In this document: in pieces, positions 40,284 to 52,768 of the stretch
Numbering within the stretch: position 1 is the stretch's first letter
Layout: each line of letters starts with the position of its first letter
Assembly: GCF_021018805.1 (NCBI RefSeq)
Contig: NW_026960608.1
Span: 992,001-1,056,000, forward strand
DNA length: 64,000 nucleotides
Source: Prinia subflava
Taxonomy: Eukaryota; Chordata; Aves; Passeriformes; Cisticolidae
Direction of reading: 5' to 3'
Position numbers and translations under genes: made by a program
Notes under the pieces: generated by a model
Told to the model about the DNA's origin: nothing
Database searches by the model: none
What the model saw: the letters and a program-made list of their open reading frames with translations, nothing else

Positions 40284-40729
40284 TTCCACAATGGCTTGAA
40301 CCCCACTTCAGGCAGGTCATTGTCCAGCAGGATGGAGCTGGCAAGGGATCCCACTTTGCTGTCTGTCTCGATCCCAACTCCAGAATCGGAATCTTGGCCA
40401 ATCTCTCTAAGTAGAAAGACTGTCCCCCAAGACCCCAAGAGCATGCCCGCATTGGGATCTCCATCAAGGATGGATGCAAAGAGGCTTTTTCCCACAGTCT
40501 CTCACAGGGCAAGTGACAGTGCTTTTTCAGCACTGTAAAAAATTCCCCGTGTTTTCGCCCAGGAATACAGTTCTCTCAAGTGTCCACTGGGTAGCTTGGC
40601 TTCACGGGACATCAAAAATGATCAGAGGAGTTCCACCAGAAGTCTGTCCTCTGAAGAGATCTTGGGTTTCATGATTGCATCAGTGGAAAAGCTTTTTTTC
40701 TTCTTTTTTTCTCATCCCACAGCTTGCAA

Positions 40730-40747
40730 TATACCATGTGGGCACCA
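40730..40747 (-). promoter_or_regulatory. Primer-binding site of the family C mini-provirus
   Basis: The minus strand reads TGGTGCCCACATGG, two bases after the LTR end GCGACA. Same two-base spacing as in A and B5; the tRNA is not assigned. Confidence 0.65.
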
Positions 40748-40749
40748 GA

Positions 40750-41074
40750 TGTCGCTGTTAGCCACGCTCAAATGACCACACGCAGACTTGGAAGTTATGT
40801 GAGAAAGCAGGGCAGAGCCAGTCCGACCTTTGTTTATTACATGCTCTTAAATACTATTTGAAAGGTGACCATGGACTGGAGGGTGGTATTCCCACCTCTC
40901 AACCACATTGGTCAAAGGGACTGTCACACAACCTCTCCTCTCCTTGGAGAAGAATGTGAAAACAATGGTAATATTTACAGAACACGATCTCCTGTTTACT
41001 TGACAGAGTGTGAGAAGGTGAAAGACTTCTACTTTAATATGAATGCTCAGAAAATAGGAAATCTCATGGTGACA
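40750..41074 (-). repeat. 5' LTR of the family C mini-provirus
   Basis: 325 bp with plus-strand ends TGTCGCTG and CATGGTGACA. Aligns end to end with solo LTRs C1 (9428-9754) and C4 (53085-53414). Confidence 0.88.
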
Positions 41075-41080
41075 CCCTGC

Positions 41081-42799
41081 TACAAGTATCATATTCTTTT
41101 AGCATAACTCATCATCACCTGATTGTTTTATTTGGTTTCCAAAATTAATTACAGAAGCTTATATACCTCCCAAAGCTCTGGACACTTTAAAGGCTTGTGC
41201 AATCCATGCTTCATTAGCCGTTAAGTTCTCTGATCATGTCTGTAACTGGATCTATTTACAACCTGATTTTGAAAATTTATTTCACTATTGCCTGATCCTT
41301 TTGGGTGACCACCAAAACCCCTTCCTTGTTGGACTTTCAACTGTTGTCTTTGGTCTCTGAAGACCTAAATAGCTGGCAACTTCCCTAGTTGAAAGCAGTG
41401 TCTTACAGTGCTTATCTGTAGTCAGGCTCCTTTCAAATGTACTTCCCTGTTTGCTTGGATTCTTATAGCTCTGAATCTGCAATGACTGTTAGAAACTTAT
41501 CAGTTTGTTCATTTACTGAAGCTTTGGAGAGAGACAAGGGTACCAACGGCTGATGGTCAAGTGTTGTTCATATCTATATGTCTTAATTTCCTCCATTTTT
41601 GGGGTAATAGGTACATTTCAGTATTCACTCTTGAATATTATACTTTTAAATTATCTTCAACACTGCTAACTTTATTATAAATAAATATGCATTATGAGAT
41701 GCAACTTTGATTTAGCAGCTTTTCTTGTATGACTAATGTTGTAAATTTTGAATCTTCTAGCTGTAACATGAGACATCTGAATAAGGTGGCTGAGAACTGG
41801 CTTTTTTTCTCCCCAAGAGTTTCACAAAATTGGCTTAATGTAATCTGAAAAAAACACCTTTTGCCTTTTTTTCTCTCTTCTCCATCATTTCCTCATATCA
41901 TATATGTAAAAATAAATACAAGAATTCCATTTAACTTCACAAGATCTTAATTGTGTTCCTTTTCTTACTGTGCACTTTAAACTATGTTTTATTTGATTCC
42001 ATGGGCCCACTTGCAAGTGATCACGTATTGCATGCAGGGCAAATGTCTGAATGCTATTTGCAGTTTATAGCCCTCAAAAACAGCATATGTTTTTAAAGGT
42101 TTCTTGTGAGATAGTTAAAGAAGACTGGATGAATTTTGTTTCCAAATTCCACTTGAGATTTGGTGACCATGCATATGGAGAAGTAGGGCTCCACTGCACC
42201 TTAAAAACACTATTTAAAAAATACCTAAATGAACAAAATGTGTGGGCACCTTTAACCTTTGCTTTCTGGTGTGCCATCATTGTGGTGGGTAACTATGGCA
42301 GGATGCTTACATTAGAGCAAATGACACTTTTTTTTGCTTCCTTGTTTGTGAATCCGTAATAGAAGCCCTAATAGGAACAAGGCAGTATTTAGCAACTTTT
42401 TTTCAGTTCCTCTGAGACATAGAGGTGCAACTTGAAAAACAGCTGGAGGGAGATCTTGCTTGTCTTGCTGTCTGAGAAATTCTCCAATGAGCTACTATTG
42501 AATATTGGTTTTGGTTGCTTTTTTTATATACCTGGAGACCGAATGGGAAGTGTTTGATGGTGGCAGTCTGCTAACTTTTATAGCAACATGCAACCTTTTG
42601 GTAGGTGAGAGGAAAGATATGTGCTAATGCCTTTACAAATAATTTGATGGGTGAAGGTGTGGGTGTTAACGTCTTTGAAATGGGTCTTAATGGTTCTACT
42701 GACTTAGGGCAACAGGTTCAGTTGCAGAGCCCAGACAGCTTGACTCCTGAAACAGATAAGGATCTGCACAAGCTTGAACTTCTGAACTTTGGGGTAAAA
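41081..42799. other. AT-rich sequence with no recognised feature
   Basis: Probably original single-copy DNA. A 102-codon frame at 42051-42359 shows no family resemblance and is not called. Confidence 0.4.
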
Positions 42800-43060
42800 T
42801 GACATGTTCAAGGGCGGATATGTGGTAGGAGGTTCAGGGAGGCTGTACCTTCCTAGTACCTCAGCCAATGGGGAAAAGAAGAGGGCAACATGTGGCTGGG
42901 AGTTAGGATAAAAGGGAGACTGCTTCCCTCTCCCCCCCGAAACCTTGAGAGATAAAACCCCATGGGTGTGTGCCCCAGTGGACTCTCTCCCTTTATTCAA
43001 ATAAAGTTAAAGGACTCCTCTGTCTCCTTTTTGGACATAAACCTCTGGCATTTGAAGATT
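42800..43060 (+). repeat. LTR of class I element I
   Basis: It starts TGACATGTTCAAGG and has a TATA-like AGGATAAAAGGG near 42906, GAGATAAAACC near 42950 and the polyadenylation signal CAAATAAAGTT near 43000. The 3' end and PBS are uncertain (about 43045-43060). Element I continues to its right. Confidence 0.55.
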
Positions 43061-44421
43061 TTCCTGATAATTGGGAACTTGCTCTAGAATCCTTCCACCA
43101 TCCAGGGACAGCACACGACAAGAGGAGCTGGAGGCGTGCCTCACCCTGTTTCTGAGACCAACTCCCTTCTGCTCTGGCCTGCACCAGGCAATTGATGGGG
43201 TACCTGAGACTGTCCAGGAGACAGACAAGAGGCAGACCTGGGGGTCCATGAAGGAGTCTGCAGGGACAGGCAGACCAGGGGGTTCAGTGAAGAAAAGGTC
43301 CGTGAAGGTCCATAGAAAAGGACCACTGGACATGGATGTCTAGAGGGGGCACTAAGGGAAAGGTCTCTGCAAATCTCACTGGTGAGTACAACTTTGGGGA
43401 GTAAAACATGGTAGGACACCCAGGGTGGGCAACAAGGGAAAGTTGAAAAAAGGATCTCAACTGTAGGGGTGACGATCCCACAATACCTCCAAAGGGTCCT
43501 TTAGGAAAATGTTGAGATAGTTTGCACATTCTCCTAGAGGTAGTTAAAGGACATGGGGCCCAGAGCAGGCATTATGGTATATGCCCAGAGAGGGCAGTAT
43601 AGGGAATGTGGACACTCAAAGGTGGCAATAAGAGGCACCGAGAAAGGGTCTCGTCATCCTAGCCTAGAGGGGGCAATATGGTGTTGGTTTGGGAAAGGAC
43701 TGGTCAAAGGGGAGTGTGGAGAAATATGGTTAAAGGAAATAGCAGCAGGAGGCTATGTGATAAAGAAGGACTGGGAAGTTCTCTGCCTTATCTTCAAAGT
43801 CTGCAGTGTAATACATGGCCAGTTGCAAGTCTTTAGTATTCCTGGCTTCCAGGAAAGGAAAAGCGGGGAGGTATTGTTCCTACATCCCCTCCCCTCCCTG
43901 TGTCATTATGGAATCAGGGTGGAGGATTTGGGTTTTCTAAGGGAGTTCCTCTATGGAGACAAGTGCTGAGGCCAGGTGAGAAAGTGTAGGATGGGCAGCA
44001 CATGCTGGGGACCTGTGGGGTAGATGCCAGGTGGTGCCTGACCCCGACATCCTGCGAAGAGGGGCTGCAGTTGCTCCTCAGCCCCATGAGGCTGAGGCAC
44101 TTTCCATCTACCAGTCTGTACCTGTGGCACCATTGGCTGTGCCCACCCGTTGGGACCTGGTGCTTTACAGAGCTTGTGGTGCTGGATGGGGAGCGGCTTT
44201 GTTGTGCAGTGTAAGATACAGGGTCGACTTTGGTATACGGTATAAGAGACAATGTGTTACCAAAGCCTGGCCTGATACTCCGAGAGATTTTGTTTGGGTC
44301 ACTGGAGAAACAAGTGATTTTGAGCTGTAGGAGAATGAGTACCCACAGGCAGTACCAGGGGTGTAACAGTTCTGGTTTGTTTTTTCCTCTGCCAAGGTCA
44401 GGATGAAAGACACTGCGAATT
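43061..44421 (+). pseudogene. gag: Leader and eroded gag region of element I
   Basis: 43061-43340 is leader-like. 43340-43760 contains several variants of a phrase like GAGGGGGCA(A/C)TA with CAGAG, suggesting degenerate repeats. Weak gag-like coding follows to 44421. A frame across the LTR at 44422-45408 rejoins (DERHCE then SGGLEEGQNMPLDELV), which supports gag continuity. No capsid motif was recognised with certainty. Confidence 0.4.
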
Positions 44422-45408
44422 GTTAAAAACTTATATGATCATGGACAAAGACCTTCTAACTAATTAAAATTAGAAAGTGGGATGTTTATTCACCAGTGGG
44501 CGGCACAGGAGTCATCTTCAAAAGGCATGACCACCCAGAACAAGGTTCTTTTCCATCTATTTATTTCCCAAGATCTTACATACAATACATATGCATAACC
44601 CCAGCACCTCCCATCCCCATTCAGTATTAAAATGAGGCTATTAGTCCTTCACACATGCACAATTCTTCTCTTGAATTGGGTCGGTGGTCTCAAATTGGGT
44701 CAGTGGTCTCAAAGGATGAAGTCAGGAGAGTCTTCATCAGGTCTCTGTGACCCTCTAGCACAATCCAAGGCCCCCTGCTTCGTGATTGATTGATATAAAG
44801 TCCGGGTGCTGGCCACTGTTCTCACTGGTTTCAATCTGTTCTTATAACAGTTCACTTACTCCACTTTCTTCTATAAACAAGCTCATAATAGCAAGCAATA
44901 TAACAATTAGCTCTGGCTTAAGCGTCTAATAATCATTAACCTACCATTTGCTTATCTAACTTACATCTTGATCAATATAAATTGCTTCTAACCCTAAGCT
45001 AAAATCTTAACTCTTTAAAATCATGATTCAGTGGGAAACCCAATTTCGAGTTTGGATTTGGTTGTTTATTATATCTTATCTATTTACAGTATTTACAGTC
45101 TCACGAGGCATGAGCTTCAACTTGCATGTTAGAGAAACGAGGTAAAATGGCGCGCTTCTAACTCTTTCCAAGGTTATTTCAGTGATAAGTACCCAATACC
45201 AAGGTGACACCTATATTATTTATGGTTTTTTGACCCAATAATGACCATCCAAGGCCTGCAATGCAGACATTTCTCACCCAATTACAGAAAACCACCCAGA
45301 CCCATCAAGAAGGTGAAGAAGAACAAAGGCAACACCCAAAATCCATCTTAACTCACACACATTACTATATAATAAAATCCTAAAATCCAAGTTTCCAGCA
45401 TTCCAACA
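44422..45408 (-). mobile_element. Minus-strand LTR inside gag of element I
   Basis: The plus-strand ends TGTTAAAAAC and GCATTCCAACA give TG...CA on the minus strand. The length, 987 bp, and AT content suit an ERVL-type LTR. A 22 bp direct repeat (GAATTGGGTC(G/A)GTGGTCTCAAA type) lies at about 44676-44720. No convincing target duplication (CGAAT against CAGGG). The coding frame rejoins across it, so insertion is likely. Confidence 0.55.
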
Positions 45409-46556
45409 CAGGGGGACTAGAGGAAGGACAAAATATGCCCCTAGATGAACTGGTTAGGAAGCATATGTAGGAAGGGATGAAGAGAAGGCAAAAGCAAAGG
45501 CAAAGGTGATGGCAGAGTTTTTACAACCCACAACGGGAAAAAGTGCAGGAAGCCCCAAGGACCAAAGGGAAGGGGGCGGCCACCAGGACAGCGATTGAGA
45601 AGCAATGAAACATTTGAAATGGGTTGTTCAGGGTGTCGGGATCTGCTATCGTACCAGGGGGTCAACTGAAAAATGTGTTTCCTAGTAGAGAGGGGAACTT
45701 CTCTATCTCTGCCAAAGGGGGAACAACTGTTCAAATATTCTTTTCATAAGTGAGAAAGATGTGTGTGTTAATCTGTTTTGACAGCAAATAAAAATAACAC
45801 AGGGACGCCTGTGAGAGTTTGCTGAATGTGTGAGCTGGGTTTGAAAAGCATGAGTTTCTGATTATTCCCAGTTGTCATTGTAGTTTGCTGGGAGGAGATT
45901 TGATAACTGGAGTTGGGAATGCGAGTTGGTGTTATGGGGGATAATGGGGAGGCTAACATTGTTGTGAATGCTGAACTGAACCCAGAGTTGTGGGCAGTCC
46001 CAGGGAAATACGTAAAACTGGATATGGAGCCTCTCCACATTACTCTGAGGTGACCTGGGCAACTGGTGTCTAAAAAGCAATATCCTATTTCAAGGGAGGG
46101 AAGGAAGGGGTTACAGCCTGTTGTTGAGTCTCCGTTAAAGGCAGGGCTTTTGGACCATGTGTCTCCCTATAACACTCCTATCTTGCCAGTTATAGTGCAG
46201 GACCTGAGAATAGTAGGTGAAACTATTAAACCCAGGCAGCCCATGGTCTTAGATCCTTGTACTGTCTTGAGCCGGATTCCCTCCTCACACTAGTGCTAAA
46301 TAATGCTTTATGGGGATGCTCTCCTACAGTATTTTGCCTTTGAGTGAGAACAAGAGGGAGAAGAGGTTAATTTACTCCATCCCTAGGAATTAGATTATTG
46401 CAACATGTGAAAGACTTGCTCCTATCGAGAGAATGGGAGGAGGTGGTAAGGGAAGACACTGTGAAATTGCTTGGTTTTCTGGCTGGAGGGGAGGCTTGGA
46501 GTGCCTGAAGGGAAAGCACAGGTGATAGAAAGTGAGAAAAACGAGATTCATTTTTC
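45409..46556 (+). pseudogene. pol: Element I gag end and gamma-type RT start
   Basis: 45409-46060 is eroded, perhaps nucleocapsid and protease. From 46066 the RT is clear: KKQYPISREGRKGLQPVVES, LLDHVSPYNTPILPV and VQDLRIVGE in one frame, then a stop. Further degraded RT follows with a FAFE motif near 46335 and a lower palm region near 46390-46556. Motifs match class I RT (compare H at 24880-25070). Interrupted at 46557 by an LTR. Confidence 0.75.
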
Positions 46557-47230
46557 TGGTAAAATTTAAAAGGTTTAATAAAAAAACAATAAGAGACACA
46601 AAAGTAAAAAATAAAAATTATGGCCGGGTGCTTGCCATTCAGCCAAGAGCACACCTACTAACTAGGACACACTAGTAAAATGTATCAGCCTGTTGCATAT
46701 TCATAGACCGCCATGCATTATTCAAACATTCCTTTGAGTTTAGATGTTCTTTTGCTTGGTTTCAACCCCTGACTTTCTCCCATTCCATCCTGCAGATCAA
46801 ATCAACATTTTATTTCTCCTTGTGGCTCCATCCTGCTGTCCCCACACTCCCTTGATAACAGAGGATCAATAAATTTCTCCCCTGGGGCTCTGATGTCTGT
46901 CACAGCCATATTCATCCAGATAGAATAATCCAAGAATGTGAGGAAATTCCTGATTATATTTACCATTCTCTGAGTTAGCTATATGAACAAAAGCATTCTA
47001 CATCACATAGTCTCCATTTTAATACCATGCTATAGCCCAAGAAATATATATATTTATCATACTACTAGTTCTAAGTTTTGTTAATAGCTGAAATAAAAAG
47101 TTATATTCATACAGCAAATTTTTCCAGCATTATACATATAGCATTCATTTTAATATTTGCAAAAAGCCAATAACATAATATGTACTTATAACAGAAAGGT
47201 TGAATGTTTGGGGCATATTTTGACATAACA
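46557..47230 (-). mobile_element. Minus-strand LTR inside RT of element I
   Basis: On the minus strand it runs TGTTATGTCAAAATATG to AATTTTACCA (TG...CA). 674 bp and AT-rich. RT coding stops at its left edge (EIHF) and resumes at its right edge (LGVCLPRGGPGSLGD), which shows that it is an insertion. The flanks TTTTC and CTTGG do not form a clean duplication. Confidence 0.65.
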
Positions 47231-47560
47231 CTTGGGGTGTGTTTGCCCAGAGGGGGTCCAGGCAGTCTTGGAGATGCTGTTGCCCAGCACTGAAGGGGAG
47301 CTATAACAATTTTTAGGATTAATAGGGCATTACAAGACTTGGATTAAGGACTTTTTATTCTGTGGCTTTTTAACCCAGCATAGTCCTAATGTTGTTATAT
47401 AGAGACCAGTAAGAAATGAAAATTTTAGAAAATTTGGGTGTTATAAATAACTATGTAATTGTTGGCTTTCACTATTATGTATTGACATTAGCAAATTATT
47501 ATTAATCACAACGATTTTGATATAGTATGGTTTGTAATCACTTTAATACAGCTTTAATAC
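47231..47560 (+). pseudogene. pol: Element I RT thumb to RNase H linker
   Basis: It encodes LGVCLPRGGPGSLGD, then FLGLIGHYKTWIKDF, the conserved linker of gamma-type pol, with stops and then loss of homology. No integrase or env was identified to the right. Confidence 0.65.
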
Positions 47561-47903
47561 AGCATAATTTGTCAGTTTTGGTGGCTAATGCCCTGTCCTG
47601 TGTAGCTTATGTATTAGTGTGATAAACATATTACAGTTTAGGCTTTCACAAAATATTAAAATAGAGACTATGTGTTGTGCATTGTAATGTTAACTTTTGC
47701 AAAAGTAGCTAATTCCTTTATTTGTGCAACTAACTGACAAAGGTGAGAATAACTCCAATAATGTTAGGAAATAGCTAATGTTTATTTAATGTACTTGTAG
47801 AGTATTTTATCTGTATGATAACATTAAAAAGAACTAGGTAAATAAACATCAAAAGAAAGAATGCAAGGAGGAATTTACCACTGACTCTTCATTTATCAAG
47901 AAC
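47561..47903. other. AT-rich sequence, nothing recognised
   Basis: Possibly eroded RNase H of element I. No motif is strong enough to call. Confidence 0.35.
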
Positions 47904-48225
47904 TGTAAAACCACAGAACAGGGGGCCTCGTTAGGAAACAAAATATATAAATTTCATCTGCAGTATGGCAGAGACTTTAAGAAGACAAGTCAAGGGTTGA
48001 ACCAAGCAAAAGAATTCCCAGAATATGTAAACTCAAAAGAATGTTTGAATATCTATAATCTTCATGAATATGCATGTGACCAATGTAATGAAAAAGTATA
48101 TAAGAAAATTGTTTTAAGTTCTCTGGTATGCCTCTGGCAGTTTGCCAAGCACCCAGCACTGTTTACTGTCCCTCTAGACCCTTATTAAACTTTTAAAAAA
48201 TTTAAAGAGTGAGCCTTGTTTCTCA
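47904..48225 (+). repeat. 5' LTR of class I element F
   Basis: It begins TGTAAAACCACAG and ends TTGTTTCTCA, with a TATA-like AGTATATAAGAAA near 48096 and ATTAAACTT near 48184. The end is fixed by the PBS four bases later. The right end resembles 37554-37598. Confidence 0.75.
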
Positions 48226-48229
48226 GAAT

Positions 48230-48247
48230 TGGAGGTTCCACCGAGAT
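48230..48247 (+). promoter_or_regulatory. Glutamine-type primer-binding site of element F
   Basis: TGGAGGTTCCACCGAGAT closely resembles the complement of the tRNA-Gln 3' end used by some class I elements. It is the clearest tRNA assignment in the window after the two lysine-type sites. Confidence 0.75.
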
Positions 48248-48347
48248 AACATCTCCGTGACTCCAGGAGATCCTGAGCGAGGGATGCACCCCGCTGTTCG
48301 GTGGCTTGACCATCTTTTCCTGGTGTTATCAGGGGACTTAAAAAGTA

Positions 48348-48424
48348 GAAAGAAAAGGGAAAGAAAAGGGAAAGAAAAGGGAAAGAAAAGGGAAAGAAAA
48401 GGGAAAGAAAAGGGAAAGAAAAGG
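48348..48424 (+). repeat. 11-bp purine microsatellite in the leader of F
   Basis: About seven nearly perfect units of GAAAGAAAAGG. All-purine strand, so it could form triplex or slipped structures. Confidence 0.9.
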
Positions 48425-51242
48425 TTCCCCCAAGAAACCGCGGTAACTAAATTGTGCACGAAAACCTACATGGGTAAGTATTGTGTGGGGGGAGATGTGG
48501 ATGCTGGGAGAATAAATGGGGTGTGTGTGTGAGACAGACTAGACAGTCCGGATCTGCAAGAGCAAGAGTGGAGTCCTTCTACCCACGTTTCCATCTCCCC
48601 ACTAGGGGATCGGCTGGTGAAGGGACGAAGCAAAAGGGGAAGACTGAGGGAGTCCCGGAATAATTGTGGGGAATGACTATAGCTCAATTCCGCATCTAGG
48701 AAAATGACTGCAGTTAGTACAGCACTGGGCCCGAAACCTGATGTACATTGGAGCTTAAGCCTGATACTGTAAATCCATCCTTAAGTACACGGCCGAGTGA
48801 GTCACCAGATTGATTAAGAATGTTTGTGTGTAAGACAATAGTTGTAACAGCGAACTGCAAAGGGGGAAGAGATTCTGATCCTTTATCCAGGGAGACTCAA
48901 ATAGAGAACTGAGTAGAAGTTATTCCACTTGGAGGGGAATTACAAAAAAAGAGGGGATTCTGAGGAAATTTAAAGAATTTTATTTGATGAATAGTACCCA
49001 CAGAAAGATATTAACACCTAATTAAATAACAGAAGTACCTTAGTATTGTGTGAATGTGTGAATGAGAAATAAAGTATAAAGTATGAGAGTATGTCCCTCA
49101 TCTTGTGTGATTGATAAGTGTAAATGCTGTGAGACATACTACCATACGAAGCATTTGTTGTCTATATGAATACAATTTTTAATAAAGACTTTATGTTGTC
49201 TTGTACTGGTTTGAAAGCAAAACCAGTGAGACTCCAAGTCAGAAATACAATTTAATAGAGAAGAAACAAACAACAAAAAAGGGTAAAAATAAAATAAGAT
49301 AAATGCAATAGTATAAAGGACCATTGACAGAGTCAGAATGCAAACCTGACACCCTGTTGGTCAGGGTGTTGGAACCAGCCCAAAATAAGTCCTCCCGGAG
49401 TGACAGATGTGGCTCCGTTGAAGTAGAAATGATCTTCAAGAAAGGGTCCAGTCATCCTCTGGGAATCCAGTGGAAACAGGCTCCCTTGGTGTTTGGGATT
49501 GCTGGTTTTATCCCGGTGGAAAGGCTTTGGCTCCTCCCACTGGGTGGAGCATCTCACAGTGGAATGAAGTAATGTTATCAGTCATGTGAGAGGCCTTAAA
49601 TGGCCCATTCACAGGTCATATCCTTCGGAGGAGGATGGGTGGAGAAAAAAATTAGAAGGCAGTGCCTTATCTGGTGTTATCAGATGTCCCATTAACAGAA
49701 GGCATCTGCCCTCTTTCCACCCCTAGAGTTACAAGAGATAAAGAACTATCTCCCAACCGACTTCAACAGATGAAAATGGAATACACATTTTTGGTTACAT
49801 TTTTCAACCCAAGACATGTCTGTATGAATGGAATTTTGTGTTTAAGTTGTGGACTTGAATGTCAGCCTTGGGTATTGTGTGAATGTAAAATCTGTCATAA
49901 GAGGTGGTATTGCACATCCACGCAAAAGAGTGCCTGGTACTGAGAGTGAAAAAGAAGAAATAAGAGCCAGAAATCAAGCATTAAATTTCTTAATCTCTGT
50001 AGGACACGAAGAAGTAGACAGTCCAAGGATAGAAAGTGCATGGCAAAAGGAAGTAATTGATTCACAACAGGCAGGGATAATTAAAATAGTGTGTGGGAAA
50101 CAGCATTTAGTTCCCAGAGCCTAGACTATACCTGAGAAGGACTGGGAAGATACGTGTAAATGGTGGAGTCACATTTGCTTGGAAGTTAAAAAGAAGGGGG
50201 AAAAAGGGGTGTGCGGGCAGTGCAGGGGTAAACTAATCTAGCAGGAATCAAGCTGGGAAAATGGAACACAAAGCAAGCTAGGAGAAAACCCCAAATGGAA
50301 ATGGGAGCAGGAAAACATCAATAGATATACCTCCAGATAGCCCCCTAGGGATAAAATTGGCACAGTGGGAACATAAGCCTAACACAAAGAATAAAAATAA
50401 AATTAAAATGATACATTATCCTATGATAGAATGGACTATAAAAGAGATAAGATCTGATCATGTCTACTGACCAAAGTACAAGCCCTTTAAGGTGTGGATG
50501 TGCCAAGCTTTGAATATTCATGTGAATGCTAAAGAACCATTTAGCCAGGAAGAAAGTAATTATGCTGCCTGTTAGAAAGGTGAGGCTTCTCTGGGGCAGG
50601 CTTCTCTGTTTAAGGCGAACATGTTTAAATTAAAAGAAACTAAAAACTGGGATCCCTTAGATTATCTGCCCCCTCCATATCCGCTGCCACCTAATGTACC
50701 CTCTTTACCCCCTGATGGATCTAGTCAGAATACCAGGGGAAAAGCAGTCGTGTGAGATGAATTGAAAAATGGAAATCAAGCAGTGGGACTATATCCCCTT
50801 TGAGAAGTACCATTGGGAGGGGCACATAGGGGAATCGGGTTTGTAACTGTCCCACTTAATCCCTCCTAAGTGAGAACATTTAAATAGGAATTAAAAGGTC
50901 TACTAGAAGACACTATTGGATTAGCAGAACAAGTAGATCAGTTTTTAGGACCCAACGTTTATACTTGGGACAAAATACAATCTATAATAAGCATTTTGTT
51001 TACACCCAAAGAAAAACAAATGGTCAGAGCAGCAGGTATGTGATTATAAGAGAGGGAACGTGCACACAGATCCCTGGGGATCAGAGAATGCCCTTGTAAT
51101 GCCCTAATTGAGGTCATAATAACCCTGGGGGAAAGCAAAACATAGAAGATTATAGAACATTAATTGTCAAGGGGATTAGAGAAGCTGCTTCATGAACTCA
51201 GAATGCCCATAAGGCATTTGCTGAACAACAAAAGAAGGAAGA

Positions 51243-51578
51243 TGTGGCCCTGACATTGGTCTGAATTTAGGCTTCAGGCTCTGCCAGTGTCTGTGTGAAA
51301 GGCAAGCGAGCAACTTTCTCATGTTAGCCTGAGAAATCTAAAGGAGGAATTCAGACAAACCTTGGGAAGTGAGAAACCATACGCAGGTGGTGTTTTTCCA
51401 ACATGTTTACTGGAAAGAAATGTTTACTAAAGGGTGTAGACGCTGAATAACCAATCATGTTCTTTGTACCGAACTACTCTATAAAAGTAGAATTTAGAAG
51501 AATAAATTTGTTCTCAGTTTCACCATCATATCGAGAGTCATGTTGTTATTCCTGTGCCATCCAAAAATCATAACAACA
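51243..51578 (+). mobile_element. Solo LTR B1 (family B)
   Basis: It begins TGTGGCCCTGACATTGG and ends CATAACAACA. The exact 6 bp duplication GGAAGA flanks it (51237-51242 and 51579-51584). TATA-like CTATAAAAGTAG near 51480 and GAATAAA near 51501. Nearly the same sequence as 62227-62563. Confidence 0.92.
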
Positions 51579-51920
51579 GGAAGAGACCCTAACTAAGTGG
51601 CTAGAGAGATTAAGAAAAAATATGGCACAATATTCAGGTATAAACTCTGATACAGTAGCTGGACAAACCTTATTATAGGTAACTTTTTTCATTCATGCTA
51701 AGCCAGATTGGCAAAACAAGAAAATAAATGATCTGTTAAAAGAAGCACAAAAAGTATATGTATGGAAGGACAAAGAGTAAACAAAGGCAAAAGCTGAAAT
51801 AATGGTAGCTGCTATTGCCAAGGGGTACCAGCATGTAAGGGCCCCACCCCCTCCCCCCCATAAGGAAGTGAAACCTCAGTCAGGGCAAGGCAAGTAGAAC
51901 CAAGAAGAGGATAAATGGAA

Positions 51921-52603
51921 TGTGAAAAATGTGGAATGTTAATTCATGTTCTTATAGTTAAGTGATATATCGATAAAACTGTATATATATGTGTGTTGTA
52001 TGAAAGTATAAGTTTCAGGATACCTTGTAACATTTTGTTAAACCAAATTATGAAAAGGCAGGCACCACCCCAGAAGCTCACATTCAGAAATAGACAAAAG
52101 GTTTACAGGAAAACCGGCAGTCTCCTCAATCACCGGGAGGAGACCCATCAAGATAAGGCGGCAGGGCCATCAACACCACCAGCCAACACCCTCACCGAGC
52201 ATCAAGCATCATCATCCATATCTCGGACCATTAATCAGCCAGGAAATCTGCTGAAACCAGAAATTAACACCTTACTGGAGACAGGGGACTCTTTTCAGCT
52301 GAGCCGGAGACACCCATGAATTTGAATAGCTAGCTTGGACACAAAGGGAGAAAATGAGGAAATACTGCCAAGGGCAGAATAAAGTGTATAAAAACCAAGC
52401 CCCGAACCGGGCAAATTTGTGAACCTAGGGGGAGACAGCAGATGGCCAGGTTCTGTGTCTCGAAGTTCACCCTTGGCATTTTCCCGGGAAAAAGACTGTC
52501 AAGTATCTCCGCTGTTGGTGGGTTTACCGAAATTCTGTAATTCGATCTTTTGATTAATAAACCAAATTATTTTAATTGGAATATTGTATTAGCATTTATA
52601 ACA
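51921..52603 (+). mobile_element. Solo LTR L1 (family L)
   Basis: It begins TGTGAAAAATG and ends CATTTATAACA, with the exact 5 bp duplication TGGAA (51916-51920, 52604-52608). TATA-like GTGTATAAAAACC near 52383 and ATTAATAAACC near 52553. The gag frame of F rejoins across it. It differs from 248-931 at about ten positions. Confidence 0.93.
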
Positions 52604-52768
52604 TGGAACAAATCTCCATGGGAAAGAGTCCCTAACAAAAGTAAAGGGGAACATAAGAACCAAAGCCCAATCTGTCACTATTACAAGGAAAATGGGTATT
52701 TAAGGCAAAACTGCCCACAGAGGGAAAAGGACCTGAAAGTTTTTAAAGAGGCTCAAGAAACAGACAAA

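Larger units (their letters stand above)
40059..41074 (-). mobile_element. Deleted mini-provirus of family C
   Basis: A truncated 3' LTR (40059 to about 40283) and a full 5' LTR (40750-41074), both minus strand, enclose about 450 bases of interior. The exact 6 bp duplication CCCTGC (40053-40058 and 41075-41080) flanks the whole unit, so it moved as one provirus. A PBS abuts the 5' LTR. The interior has no clear gene; the 125-codon minus frame at 40156-40533 may be leader or gag remnant but shows no family motif. Most of the element, including the start of the 3' LTR, is deleted. Confidence 0.85.

Noticed and set aside
40156..40533. 125-codon minus-strand frame as a gene
   Set aside because: Runs from the mini-provirus interior into its truncated LTR, with no gag or pol motif.
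42051..42359. 102-codon frame in AT-rich DNA
   Set aside because: No family resemblance, no splice or start context, and its length is within chance expectation.
48348..48424. Possible CRISPR-like array
   Set aside because: The units are contiguous 11-bp purine repeats without spacers; this is a minisatellite in a vertebrate genome.
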